Positions 51,732 through 60,385 of a stretch of 61,161 bases of DNA are shown here, piece after piece. The stretch is from Candidatus Rokuibacteriota bacterium (GTDB lineage: Bacteria; Methylomirabilota; Methylomirabilia; Rokubacteriales; CSP1-6), in assembly GCA_003221515.1 (NCBI GenBank), contig QHSI01000107.1, positions 1 to 61,161 on the forward strand, written 5' to 3'. The notes under the pieces are model-generated. The model was not told where the DNA came from, did not search any database, and worked only from the letters and a program-made list of their open reading frames with translations. Position 1 is the first letter of the stretch, and each line of letters starts with the position of its first letter. A program made the translations under genes and the position numbers.

Positions 51732-54101
51732 ATGAATGCGGAGCTGAAACCGACAGTGTCGCTCGCCCGTTGGCGCCGGCCGGTGCTCCTGGCCGTCCTC
51801 GCCCTCGGGTTGCTCACACCGATCGTCTACTCGATCGTCGAGCTCGTCCGGTTCGAGCGCGCGGACGCGCGCCGCACGACGTACGTCTACGCGTCCGGAC
51901 AATCGCTGGCACCGGGTGTCCACGTCCAGCGCATCGCGCTCGCGGCCACCCTCACTCGGCTCGGCTACGACGAGACGCGCGCCACCCCGAGGGCGCCGGG
52001 CCAGTTCCGACGCGCCGGCGGCTCGTGGGAAATCTTCCTGCGTGGCGCCGAGGACGGTGGCCGCGATTCGCGGCTGGTGCGGTTGGAGGTCGAGGACGAG
52101 CGTATCGCCCGGATCACCGACGGCGGCCAGGACATCGCGGCCGTGGCGCTCGAAGGCGAGGTGCTCGCGAGCGCGATGGATCGTCCGGGCGAGGATCACC
52201 GTCCGGTCCGGCTCGACGAGGTGCCCCGCGCGATGATCGACGCGGTGCTCGCCGCCGAGGACCACCGCTTCTTCGCGCACGGCGGCCTGGACGTCCGCGC
52301 GCTCGTGCGCGCCGCCTGGGCGAATCTTCGCGCCGGGCGCGTGAAGGAGGGCGGCAGCACGATCACCCAGCAGCTGATCAAGATCCGGTTACTCGGCCCG
52401 CAGCGGACGCTCGGCCGAAAGCTGCGTGAGGCATGGTTGGCGGCCCTGGTCGAGTCGCGCTACTCGAAGGAGCGGATCCTCGAGGCGTACCTCAACGAGG
52501 TCTATCTCGGCCAGCGCGGGCCGATCGCGATCCGGGGCGTGGGCGCGGCGACACGCGCGTACTTCGGCAAGGAGGTCCACCAGCTCACGTCGGCCGAAGC
52601 CGCGCTGCTGGCGGCGATGTTCCGCGGGCCGAACAGCTACTCACCCGCCGTGGATCCCAACCGCGCGCGCGATCGGCGCAACGCGATCCTGGCGCGCATG
52701 CGCGACCTCGGCACGCTCCCCCCGCGCGACTACGACCGGGCGCGGCGCGAGCCCGTGCGCGTACGCTCCCTGGTCGCCGCGGGCCAGTCGGCGCCGGCGC
52801 CGTACTTCGTGGATCACGTCCGCCAGGAGCTCGAGCAGCGCTTCGGCTCCGGGGCTTCGGGCGTGCGCGGGGCGCGCATCGTCACCACCCTCGACCTCAC
52901 ACTACAGCGGTTCGCCGACGGCGCGATCGCGCGGGGTCTCGATCGCCTCGAGACGAGCATGCCGCGCCTGCGCCGGAAGGATCCGGCGCGGCGTCTGCAG
53001 GCGGTCATGCTCGTCGTCGAGCCGGACACCGGAGAGATCCGCGCGCTGGTCGGCGGCCGGGACTATCTGACCAGTCAGTTCAACCGCGCCACGCTGGCCC
53101 ACCGCCAGCCGGGCTCGGCGTTCAAGCCGTTCGTGTATCTCGCGGCGCTGCACGCCGACGAGGGCTTGCCGAGCTTCACGGCGGCGACGCGCGTCGACGA
53201 CCTGCCGCTCACGCTCCAGATCGCCGGCCGGCCGTGGAGCCCGCGCAACTACGAGGACCGATACGAGGGCAACGTCAGCGTGCGACAGGCGCTCGAGCAG
53301 TCGCTCAACGCCGCCACGATCCGGATCGCGCAAACGGTCGGCCTCCCGAACGTGGTGAAAATGGCCAGGGCGATGGGACTGCACGGTCAGCTGGCGCCGG
53401 TCCCCGCGATGGCGCTCGGGGCCTTCGAGGTCACGCCGCTCGACCTCGCGCTCGCGTATCTGCCGCTGGCGAACGGGGGTATGCGGCTCTCCTCGGTGAC
53501 CGGAGTCCGCGCCGTCCACTATCGGGACGAAGAGGTAAAGTCCGGCGTCGAGCCGCCCACGCCCGTCGTCTCGGCGGCCGAGGCCTGGCTCGTGACCTCG
53601 CTGCTCAAGGGCGTCGTGACGTCGGGGACCGGCAGCGCGGCGCGAGCGAGCGGGCTTCCCGACGTGATCGCGGGCAAGACCGGCACGACCAACGATGGGC
53701 GCGACGCGTGGTTCGTGGGCTACACACCGCGGCTGCTGGCGCTCGTCTGGGTCGGGTTCGACGGCGGCGACGTCCACGGTCTGAGCGGCGCCCAGGCCGC
53801 GCTTCCGATCTGGATCGACTTCATGAAGGCGGCGATCGACACGTATCCCCAGCCCGATTTCACCGTGCCTCCTGGCCTCGTGCTTACGGAGATCGACGCG
53901 GCCAACGGCAAGCGCGCCACCTCGGCCTGCCCCGTCATCGTTCGAGAGGCCTTCCTCGCCGGGAGCGAGCCGCCGATGTGCGACGAGCACAGCGGCTTCG
54001 TCGATAGCGTCATCGGCGGCTGGAGCCGGCTGACCGACTGGTTCCGCCGGCGCTCCACCCCCGAGCCCACCATCCCCTCCGAACGATTCGGCAACCGCTA
54101 G
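51732..54101 (+). CDS. Penicillin-binding protein 1B-like transglycosylase/transpeptidase
   Basis: 789 aa. N-terminal anchor helix (about 18-40), a UB2H-like domain (about 60-115), GT51 glycosyltransferase (AAEDHRFFAHGGLD, GGSTITQQLIK, RKLREAWLAALVE), then transpeptidase with Ser-x2-Lys in PGSAFKPFVYL, SLN and KTGTTNDGRDAWF. Polymerises and cross-links peptidoglycan. PBP1b-like by the UB2H segment. ATG 51732, weak ribosome site. Confidence 0.93.
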   Translation: MNAELKPTVSLARWRRPVLLAVLALGLLTPIVYSIVELVRFERADARRTTYVYASGQSLAPGVHVQRIALAATLTRLGYDETRATPRAPGQFRRAGGSWEIFLRGAEDGGRDSRLVRLEVEDERIARITDGGQDIAAVALEGEVLASAMDRPGEDHRPVRLDEVPRAMIDAVLAAEDHRFFAHGGLDVRALVRAAWANLRAGRVKEGGSTITQQLIKIRLLGPQRTLGRKLREAWLAALVESRYSKERILEAYLNEVYLGQRGPIAIRGVGAATRAYFGKEVHQLTSAEAALLAAMFRGPNSYSPAVDPNRARDRRNAILARMRDLGTLPPRDYDRARREPVRVRSLVAAGQSAPAPYFVDHVRQELEQRFGSGASGVRGARIVTTLDLTLQRFADGAIARGLDRLETSMPRLRRKDPARRLQAVMLVVEPDTGEIRALVGGRDYLTSQFNRATLAHRQPGSAFKPFVYLAALHADEGLPSFTAATRVDDLPLTLQIAGRPWSPRNYEDRYEGNVSVRQALEQSLNAATIRIAQTVGLPNVVKMARAMGLHGQLAPVPAMALGAFEVTPLDLALAYLPLANGGMRLSSVTGVRAVHYRDEEVKSGVEPPTPVVSAAEAWLVTSLLKGVVTSGTGSAARASGLPDVIAGKTGTTNDGRDAWFVGYTPRLLALVWVGFDGGDVHGLSGAQAALPIWIDFMKAAIDTYPQPDFTVPPGLVLTEIDAANGKRATSACPVIVREAFLAGSEPPMCDEHSGFVDSVIGGWSRLTDWFRRRSTPEPTIPSERFGNR

Positions 54102-54189
54102 GGAACCCCCTCATATGTCATAGGTGTCCATCTGTTGACTCGGTGTATGTAATCCTTACTTTCCCAGTCGATATTTCCCGCCGGGTGAT

Positions 54190-54206
54190 CCCCTCATCAC
54201 GAGGGG
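54190..54206 (+). terminator. Weak hairpin terminator after the PBP gene
   Basis: CCCCTC-ATCAC-GAGGGG followed by TTTC, 89 bases past the PBP stop. Short U run. The AT-rich part before it (54120-54170) contains TTGACT and TACTTT-like boxes that may be a promoter for the small gene at 54327. Confidence 0.45.
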
Positions 54207-54326
54207 TTTCGATCGAGCCAACGCCGTAAAAAGTCCAGCAGTTAGCGTGACCGGCGGGGCCTCTGGCACGCGCCATGCTCCGTCTGCACGCCGCACGCAA
54301 TCGGAGCACCGATCCAGGAGGGCGAC

Positions 54327-54617
54327 ATGCGCATCGTCGTGTGGCTCGTGACCGTGGCGCTGATGCTGCTCGCCGTTGGATCACCTGCCTGGGCTCGCGC
54401 CGTCCGGATGGAGACCACAGTGGCGCTGGGGGACCGTTCCGAGCCGTCGGTCAAGCACGCTTTACGCGAGGCATTCGAGATCTCCGTTCGCGGCGCCCTG
54501 GCGATGGGCCTCAAACATATGCGGGTGGACGGAGCGCGCGTGCTCCCCGACGCCGTGATTCTGGCCATGGTCGCGACCGACGAGGAAGGCGAGGCCGAGG
54601 AAGTCGAAACCCGGTAA
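54327..54617 (+). CDS. Small secreted protein, unknown function
   Basis: 96 aa. Signal peptide about 1-23 (MRIVVWLVTVALMLLAVGSP, then AWA). Mature part: VRMETTVALGDRSEPSVKHALREAFEISVRGALAMGLKHM, then an acidic tail EEGEAEEVETR. AGGAGGGCG just upstream. No cysteine. Possibly periplasmic partner of the sensor kinase encoded downstream (inference). Confidence 0.75.
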   Translation: MRIVVWLVTVALMLLAVGSPAWARAVRMETTVALGDRSEPSVKHALREAFEISVRGALAMGLKHMRVDGARVLPDAVILAMVATDEEGEAEEVETR

Positions 54618-54653
54618 CGCGTCCGCGCGGGCGGACGAGAGGCGAGGGAAGGC

Positions 54654-54857
54654 ATGAAGAGCACGAGAACGACGTTCTGCGGGGAGTGCCGGGCGCTTCG
54701 CTGGGTGGAAGACTGGTCCGAGATGCGCGACGAGATGCTCGCGATCGTCCTCGGCCCGTGCGGTCACACCGTCGAGCGCACGGCGCGGTTGGAGTGGGCG
54801 CCCGGGCGGCGCCTCGTCTCGATCGCCGGCGTTGGACGGCACGCCGCGACTTCATGA
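54654..54857 (+). CDS. Small zinc-binding-like protein upstream of NtrC-type regulator
   Basis: 67 aa. FCGECRALRWVEDW and GPCGHTVERTARLEW: Cys-x2-Cys plus Cys-x-His, a possible Zn site. GAGGGAAGGC upstream. Stop overlaps the next ATG (ATGA). I do not recognise the family. Confidence 0.6.
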   Translation: MKSTRTTFCGECRALRWVEDWSEMRDEMLAIVLGPCGHTVERTARLEWAPGRRLVSIAGVGRHAATS

Positions 54858-56365
54858 GCGAGCACTCGACGCGCCAGATCGGGATTTCGACCACCGCGTC
54901 CTCGACCGACCCGCGGCGGGAGCCAGGCGCGCGTCCGCGCGGAGCGACCGAGCCCGCCGAGGGTGCTCCGTCCGCTGCCGAGCGGACGACGAAGGAGGAT
55001 CTGCCGCGGGACCGGCGCATCCTGGTGGTCGAGGACGAGCCCAGCTCGCGCCGGGGGCTTCAAGAGCTGCTGACGGCCTGGGGCTACGACGTGGTCGCCG
55101 CCGGCGACGGCCGCGAGGCGCTGGAGCGCGCCGCGGAGCGCACTCCCGACCTCGTGATCGCCGACCTCGTGATGCCGGGGATCGACGGCATGGAGCTCCT
55201 CGTCCGCCTCAAGCGTGAATTCCCCACGACGCCGGTGCTGATCCTGACCGGTCAGGGCAGCATCGAGAGCGCGGTGCAGGCGATCAAGGACGGCGCGTAC
55301 GACTATCTGACGAAGCCGGTGGATCCGACGCGCCTGCAGTTCCTGCTGGACCGCGCCCTCGAGCGTAGCGAGACGGTCCGGGAAGTCCAGCTGCTGCGCC
55401 GGCAGCTGCGAATGCGCGGAGTGTTCGGGCGGCTCGTCGGGAGCTCGCCGGGGATGCTCGAGGTCATGCGCCAGCTGGAGACCGCGGCGCCGACGGACGC
55501 GACGCTGTTCATCGCCGGCGACAGCGGGACCGGCAAGGAGCTCGTCGCGCGCACCGTGCATGAGCTCTCGGCGCGCCGCCGCGGGCCCTTCGTCGCGGTC
55601 AACTGCGCGGCCATTCCCGAGACCTTGCTCGAGAGCGAGATCTTCGGCCACGAGCGGGGTGCGTTCACCGGCGCCGTCGAGCGGCGCCAGGGCTGCTTCG
55701 AGCTGGCGGATGGCGGGACCCTGTTGCTCGACGAGATCGCCGAGATGCAGCCGGGGATCCAGGCCAAGTTCCTGCGGGTCCTACAGGAGGGACAGTTCCG
55801 GCGCCTCGGCGCGCGTTCGGAGACTCAGGTCAACGTACGGGTCATCGCGGCGACCAACAAGGATCCGATGGCGGCGCTTCGCGACGGGGCACTGCGCGAG
55901 GACCTCTACTACCGGCTCAACGTCTTCACGATCACGCTGCCGCCTCTCCGCGACCGCATGGAGGACCTCCCCGATCTGGTGCAGGCGTTCCTGGAGGAGT
56001 TCAACGATCGGCACGGACGCGCGGTCCGGGGCGTCGACGAGGAAGCGCTCGAGACCCTCCGGCGCCACCGCTGGCCCGGGAACGTCCGCGAGCTCCGGAA
56101 CGTGATCGAGCGTGCGGTGATCGTGTGCTCCGGCGACGTGATCCACGCCGAGCACCTGGCGGCCCTCGGTGCCGCCGCCACCCCCGCGCCGGCGACGACG
56201 GACGCCGACATCGTGATCCCGGTCGGCACGACCGTCGACAGCGCCGAGCGCGAACTGATCCTGAGAACGTTGAAGCGGACCGGCGGCAACAAGACCCGCG
56301 CCGCCGAGATCCTCGACATCAGCCTCAAGACTCTGCACAACAAGCTCCACCGCTACAACGCCTGA
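54854..56365 (+). CDS. Sigma-54-dependent response regulator (NtrC family)
   Basis: 503 aa. REC domain (about 53-168, Asp104 acceptor, Lys154), AAA+ domain with Walker A GDSGTGKE (222-229), GAFTGA loop (269-274) that contacts sigma-54, Walker B GGTLLLDE, and a C-terminal Fis helix-turn-helix (NKTRAAEILDISLKTLHNKL). A 50-residue disordered N-terminal extension is present. Forms a pair with the kinase 8 bases downstream. Confidence 0.94.
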   Translation: MSEHSTRQIGISTTASSTDPRREPGARPRGATEPAEGAPSAAERTTKEDLPRDRRILVVEDEPSSRRGLQELLTAWGYDVVAAGDGREALERAAERTPDLVIADLVMPGIDGMELLVRLKREFPTTPVLILTGQGSIESAVQAIKDGAYDYLTKPVDPTRLQFLLDRALERSETVREVQLLRRQLRMRGVFGRLVGSSPGMLEVMRQLETAAPTDATLFIAGDSGTGKELVARTVHELSARRRGPFVAVNCAAIPETLLESEIFGHERGAFTGAVERRQGCFELADGGTLLLDEIAEMQPGIQAKFLRVLQEGQFRRLGARSETQVNVRVIAATNKDPMAALRDGALREDLYYRLNVFTITLPPLRDRMEDLPDLVQAFLEEFNDRHGRAVRGVDEEALETLRRHRWPGNVRELRNVIERAVIVCSGDVIHAEHLAALGAAATPAPATTDADIVIPVGTTVDSAERELILRTLKRTGGNKTRAAEILDISLKTLHNKLHRYNA

Positions 56366-56373
56366 AAACGGGT

Positions 56374-58125
56374 ATGGGCTTGACCCTTCGCGCACGCCGA
56401 GGCCTGGCCTTGGCCGTCGTCGTCCTCCTGGTGGTCGCCGGGTCGACGGTCGGCCATCTGGCGAGCGTCACGCGGATTGCCCTCGGCGCCGCCTCGGAAG
56501 AGGGCGAGCTGCTGGCGCGGCAGCTCTACCACCAGAGCTCTCGGGTGCTCGCCACCGCGCCGACCCCCTCGCCGGAGGTCCTGCAGCGCGATCCGGGAAT
56601 CCGCGCCATGCTCGAGGGGATCGTGGGCTATTCCCACACGGTCGTGTACGCGGCCGTCGTCGATCCGTCGGGGCGGGCCCTCGCCCACAGCAATCCGAGA
56701 CTCGAGGGCGAGGTGCTGCCTCGTCGCCAGAGCCTCGAGCACCTGAAGGAGTGGTCGACGCTCCGGTCGGTCCTGTCGCTGCTGGGTGACCCCGACGTCT
56801 ACGAGGCGCAGGTGCCCATGGTGCTGGGGGAGCGGCCGTTCGCGACGGTGCGCGTCGGCGTTTCGACGAGCCTCCTGCGTCAAGAGCTCGGCCGCGCGGC
56901 GCTGCACAGCCTCGGGGTGGCGGTCGCCGCGCTCGCGGTCGCGGTCATCGTCGGGCTCGGGGTCGGCCACATGCTGCTCCGGGCACTGAGGAAGATCACG
57001 CAGGGGATGGAACGTCTCGCGCGCGGCGAGCGTGGCGCCGCGGCGGACCTGACGCGGGACGACGAGCTGGGCGAGCTCGCCGCGCGGGTCGACGGGCTCG
57101 GCGATCGCACGCGCGCCGAGGGGATCCTCGACAACCTCGAGGACGCGGTCATCGTGCTGAACGCGAACCGCCAGGTGGTGTTCCACAACCAGGCGGCCGA
57201 GGCGCTCCTGGGCCGACGCTCCGCGACGGCCCTGCCGACGGAGCACCCGCTCTCGACCGTGGTCGCCGAGCTCTTCGATCACGGTATCGAGCGCCGGAAC
57301 GCATCGGTGGAGGTCCCTTCGCCGGACGGACCGCGGGAGCTGGCGGTGTCGAGCGACCGCATCATCGCCGACGGCGACCGCACCGGCGGGGGCGTCCTCG
57401 CGCTGAGAAACCTGGAGCCGGTGCGGGCCGTGCAGTCGCTCGTGACCTACTCGCAGAAGCTGGCGGCGCTCGGCCGCCTCACCTCTGGGGTGGCGCACGA
57501 GGTGAAGAACCCGCTCAACGCGATGCGCATCCATCTCGAGCTCGTGAAGACGCGGCTCGCCGCCGGGACCCAGACCGGCGTCAAGGACAACCTCGACGTG
57601 ATCGCGCACGAGATCCAGCGCCTCGACCGGGTCGTGCAGGGCGTCCTGAAGTTCATGCGCCCGCAGGAGCTCAACGTCGGCCCGGTCGCCGTGGGATCGT
57701 TCCTGGACGAAGTCGCGAGGCTCATGGAGCCCGAGGCGGCGCGCGCCGGCACGAAGATCGTGCTCGACATCGTGCCCGATCTCCCGGCGGTCTCGGGAGA
57801 CGCCGAGCTGCTCCAGCAGGCGTGCACCAATCTAGTGACCAACGCCATTCAGGCGATGCCCGGCGGAGGCGAGGTGACGCTCGCCGCTCGCCGCGGCCCG
57901 CAAGGGACGATCGAGGTGCGCGTCAGCGACGAGGGGGTCGGGATCCCGCCAGAGGATCTCGACCGTGTTTTCCGCCTCTACTACACGACGAAGCCCGGAG
58001 GATCGGGCATCGGCCTCTCGATGGTTTATCGGATCGTGCAGCTCCACGACGGGCGGATCGATATCGAATCGGAGATGGGCCGGGGCACCACGATGGTCCT
58101 GACCCTGCCCGCTGCGCCGCCGTGA
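56374..58125 (+). CDS. Membrane sensor histidine kinase (NtrB-like)
   Basis: 583 aa. Helix 1 (about 11-33), a periplasmic sensor part (about 34-175), helix 2 (about 178-200), HAMP (about 201-245), PAS-like domain (about 248-345), HisKA with His375 in SGVAHEVKNPL, and HATPase_c (NLVTNAIQAM, DEGVGIP, GGSGIGLSM). Partner of the NtrC-type regulator. ATG 56374. Confidence 0.94.
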   Translation: MGLTLRARRGLALAVVVLLVVAGSTVGHLASVTRIALGAASEEGELLARQLYHQSSRVLATAPTPSPEVLQRDPGIRAMLEGIVGYSHTVVYAAVVDPSGRALAHSNPRLEGEVLPRRQSLEHLKEWSTLRSVLSLLGDPDVYEAQVPMVLGERPFATVRVGVSTSLLRQELGRAALHSLGVAVAALAVAVIVGLGVGHMLLRALRKITQGMERLARGERGAAADLTRDDELGELAARVDGLGDRTRAEGILDNLEDAVIVLNANRQVVFHNQAAEALLGRRSATALPTEHPLSTVVAELFDHGIERRNASVEVPSPDGPRELAVSSDRIIADGDRTGGGVLALRNLEPVRAVQSLVTYSQKLAALGRLTSGVAHEVKNPLNAMRIHLELVKTRLAAGTQTGVKDNLDVIAHEIQRLDRVVQGVLKFMRPQELNVGPVAVGSFLDEVARLMEPEAARAGTKIVLDIVPDLPAVSGDAELLQQACTNLVTNAIQAMPGGGEVTLAARRGPQGTIEVRVSDEGVGIPPEDLDRVFRLYYTTKPGGSGIGLSMVYRIVQLHDGRIDIESEMGRGTTMVLTLPAAPP

Positions 58126-58517
58126 GATCGAGCATCCTCGTGGCGGGCTGCGTCGTCGCTCTGTTCGGGTGCGGCCATCTCGAGGCCGTGCTCAAGCCCG
58201 CCGCGCGGGCGCCCGTCCCTGTCGCGCGCGCCGGCTCCGCTCCGCAGCCGACCGGATCGCTGCGACCCGAGCTGTCCGCGGAAGAGCAGCAGAAGTTTCT
58301 CGACGAGGCGAGGCAGCGGATCGGCGAGGTCGAGCGGCTTCTCCGCGATCTCGAAGGCCGTCAGATGAGCCCGCCGCAGCTCGACGCATTGACGGCGTCG
58401 AAGAACTTTCTGGACCAGGCTCGGGTGGCGCTCGGGCAGCGCGACTATCAGCGAGCGTCGAATCTGGCCGGGAAGGCTCGGGCGCTGGGTGACGACCTCG
58501 CCGCGACTACCAAGTAA
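58122..58517 (+). CDS. Small lipoprotein with coiled coil
   Basis: 131 aa, GTG overlapping the kinase stop (GTGA). Lipid attachment at Cys10 (LVAGC) or Cys17 (ALFGC). Then Pro/Ala-rich linker and helices (EEQQKFLDEARQRIGEVERLL; FLDQARVALGQRDYQRASNLAGKA) like a TPR-type or granule coiled coil. Envelope-located accessory of the two-component system (inference). Confidence 0.75.
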   Translation: MRSSILVAGCVVALFGCGHLEAVLKPAARAPVPVARAGSAPQPTGSLRPELSAEEQQKFLDEARQRIGEVERLLRDLEGRQMSPPQLDALTASKNFLDQARVALGQRDYQRASNLAGKARALGDDLAATTK

Positions 58518-58662
58518 GTCCTACGCGCAGGTTTTATACTCCCTGGCCGCGCGGGTATTTGCCCGTGCGCCTGATGCCGTGGATTTTCAGCTACTTGGAT
58601 TTCTCGACCCCGCGCCGGCGTCCCCGGCATGCGGGTTGCTGTCAAGAGCCCCGAGGCTCCAT

Positions 58663-59052
58663 ATGTCATTGAGAATCCTTGTCGTCGAGCAGGGTCTTCA
58701 CGCTCGGGAAGGCCTTCGGGACATCCTCGCGTCCGATGGCCACGAGGTGAGCGTCGCCGCCGATGCCGCCGCCGGGCTCGCCCGGGTCACTTCGCAGCGG
58801 TTCGATCTGCTCCTGCTCGACGCCGATCTTGGCCCGGCCCGCCGCCCGGAGATGGGCGTCCTCGATCTGCTGCGCATGGCGCGGCGCGGCCACCCGTCCA
58901 CGTGCGGGATCGTGATCTCGAGCTCCGAGGAGAACATTCCCGGCGATCTCGCCGAGCGCGGCGTCGTGGCGGTGCTCGAGAAGCCCGTCGACGTGTCCTG
59001 GCTGCGCTTCGAGCTCGAGTCGCTGACCTCCCGCCGGCCACCCGCCGCTTGA
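58663..59052 (+). CDS. Response-regulator-like receiver protein
   Basis: 129 aa. REC fold with Asp53 (LLLLDADLG) and Lys107 (LEKPVD). The acidic pair is Glu9-Gln10, so metal binding may be altered. GAGG 8 bases before ATG. A hairpin GCGCGGG/CCCGTGC and a TTATACT box lie in the 145-base gap before it, which may be its promoter region. Confidence 0.75.
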   Translation: MSLRILVVEQGLHAREGLRDILASDGHEVSVAADAAAGLARVTSQRFDLLLLDADLGPARRPEMGVLDLLRMARRGHPSTCGIVISSSEENIPGDLAERGVVAVLEKPVDVSWLRFELESLTSRRPPAA

Positions 59053-59161
59053 CTCTCCGCTACCGGCACGGGTAGTCTCTCGCTCGCGTATCGCCCGGCG
59101 ACGTCCAGCGCCGTGCCCGCCGATTCGTCAGAGCTGGCGATGCGACGCTACGGAGGCGCTC

Positions 59162-60370
59162 ATGATCCGCGCGCGAATGACGTCGCGTCTCGCCGGTCTG
59201 GTCGCCACGGTGTTCGTCGTCACCTGGGCAGCCACCGCGGTCGCGGCGCCGTCCGGGCCCCCGATCCGGATCGGGGGCACGCTGGCCCTCACCGGACCGC
59301 TCGCCGCGACGGCGCTGCTCCACAAGATCGCCGGCGAGATTTACGTCGAGGAGCTGAACCGAGCCAACGGCCTTCTCGGCCGGCCGGTGGAGTGGGTGCT
59401 GCTCGACGATCAGTCCAAGCCCGAGGTCACGCGCACGCTCTACGAGAAGCTCATCACGGTGGACAAGGTCGACTTGCTGATGGGCCCGTACGCGACGGGC
59501 GCGATCATCGCCGCCATGGGCGTCGCCCAGCGCTATCAGAAGGTGCTCATCCACCACAGCTTCGGGATGCCCCACCTGGCCAAGTACGAGATGCACTTCC
59601 CGGCCGCGCCGTTCGGCCCCGAGCCCAACCGCACCGTGCCCGGCGTCGTGTTCGACGCGGTGGCCGCGACCGCGAACCCGCCGAAGTCCGTGGCCATCGT
59701 CACCAGCAAGTTCCCGTCGGCCCAGTTCCAGTCCGCCGGCGCCCGTGACGTCGCCACGCAGCGCGGGCTGAAGGTCGTGCTGTACCTGGAATACGAATTC
59801 GGCACTCGCGACTTCGGGCCGATCGCCGCCCGGATCAAGGACGCGAATCCGGATCTTCTCTGGGTGGGCGCGCTGGGTCTCGACGGCAACCTCGTGCTCG
59901 AAGAGCTCAAGCGTCTCGACTACTCGCCGCGCCGGCACTTCCACCTGTTTCCAGCGCCCGGCCCGCTGGTCGTGGCCCCGGAGGCCAAGAACGCGCTCTC
60001 GAGCACGTTCTTCGAGGAGCACCCGCCGTTCACCAACAACCCGGTGGCCGCGCGGTTCGCGGCGACCTACCACGAGCGCGCCGCGAAGGCCGGGGTGCCG
60101 TACACGAACGTCGATACCCAAGCCGCCGGCTCCTACGCGGCCTGGCAAATGCTCGAGGCGGCGGTGACCGCGACGAAGAGCTTGGACGACAAGCTGATGG
60201 CGCAGTGGCTGCGCAAGAACCCGGTGCCCACGATCGTCGGTCGGTTCCGCTTCGATGGCCCGAACAACTACGGCGATGATCTGACGAAGGTGAAGCAGGT
60301 GCAGGACGGCAAGTGGATCGTCGTGTGGCCGAAGGAGTTCGCGGCTCCCGGCGCGCGCCTGCAGCCGTAA
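59162..60370 (+). CDS. Branched-chain-type ABC transporter substrate-binding protein
   Basis: 402 aa. Signal peptide to about residue 28 (TAVA/AP). Type I periplasmic binding fold: IRIGGTLALTGPLA at the start, VDLLMGPYATG, then the second lobe with IVTSKFPSAQF and YLEYEFGTRDFGPIAARIK. Family LivJ-like. No permease or ATPase genes follow; instead a molybdenum hydroxylase gene. Ligand unknown. Confidence 0.9.
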   Translation: MIRARMTSRLAGLVATVFVVTWAATAVAAPSGPPIRIGGTLALTGPLAATALLHKIAGEIYVEELNRANGLLGRPVEWVLLDDQSKPEVTRTLYEKLITVDKVDLLMGPYATGAIIAAMGVAQRYQKVLIHHSFGMPHLAKYEMHFPAAPFGPEPNRTVPGVVFDAVAATANPPKSVAIVTSKFPSAQFQSAGARDVATQRGLKVVLYLEYEFGTRDFGPIAARIKDANPDLLWVGALGLDGNLVLEELKRLDYSPRRHFHLFPAPGPLVVAPEAKNALSSTFFEEHPPFTNNPVAARFAATYHERAAKAGVPYTNVDTQAAGSYAAWQMLEAAVTATKSLDDKLMAQWLRKNPVPTIVGRFRFDGPNNYGDDLTKVKQVQDGKWIVVWPKEFAAPGARLQP

Positions 60371-60385
60371 GGGGGGGCTTCGACG

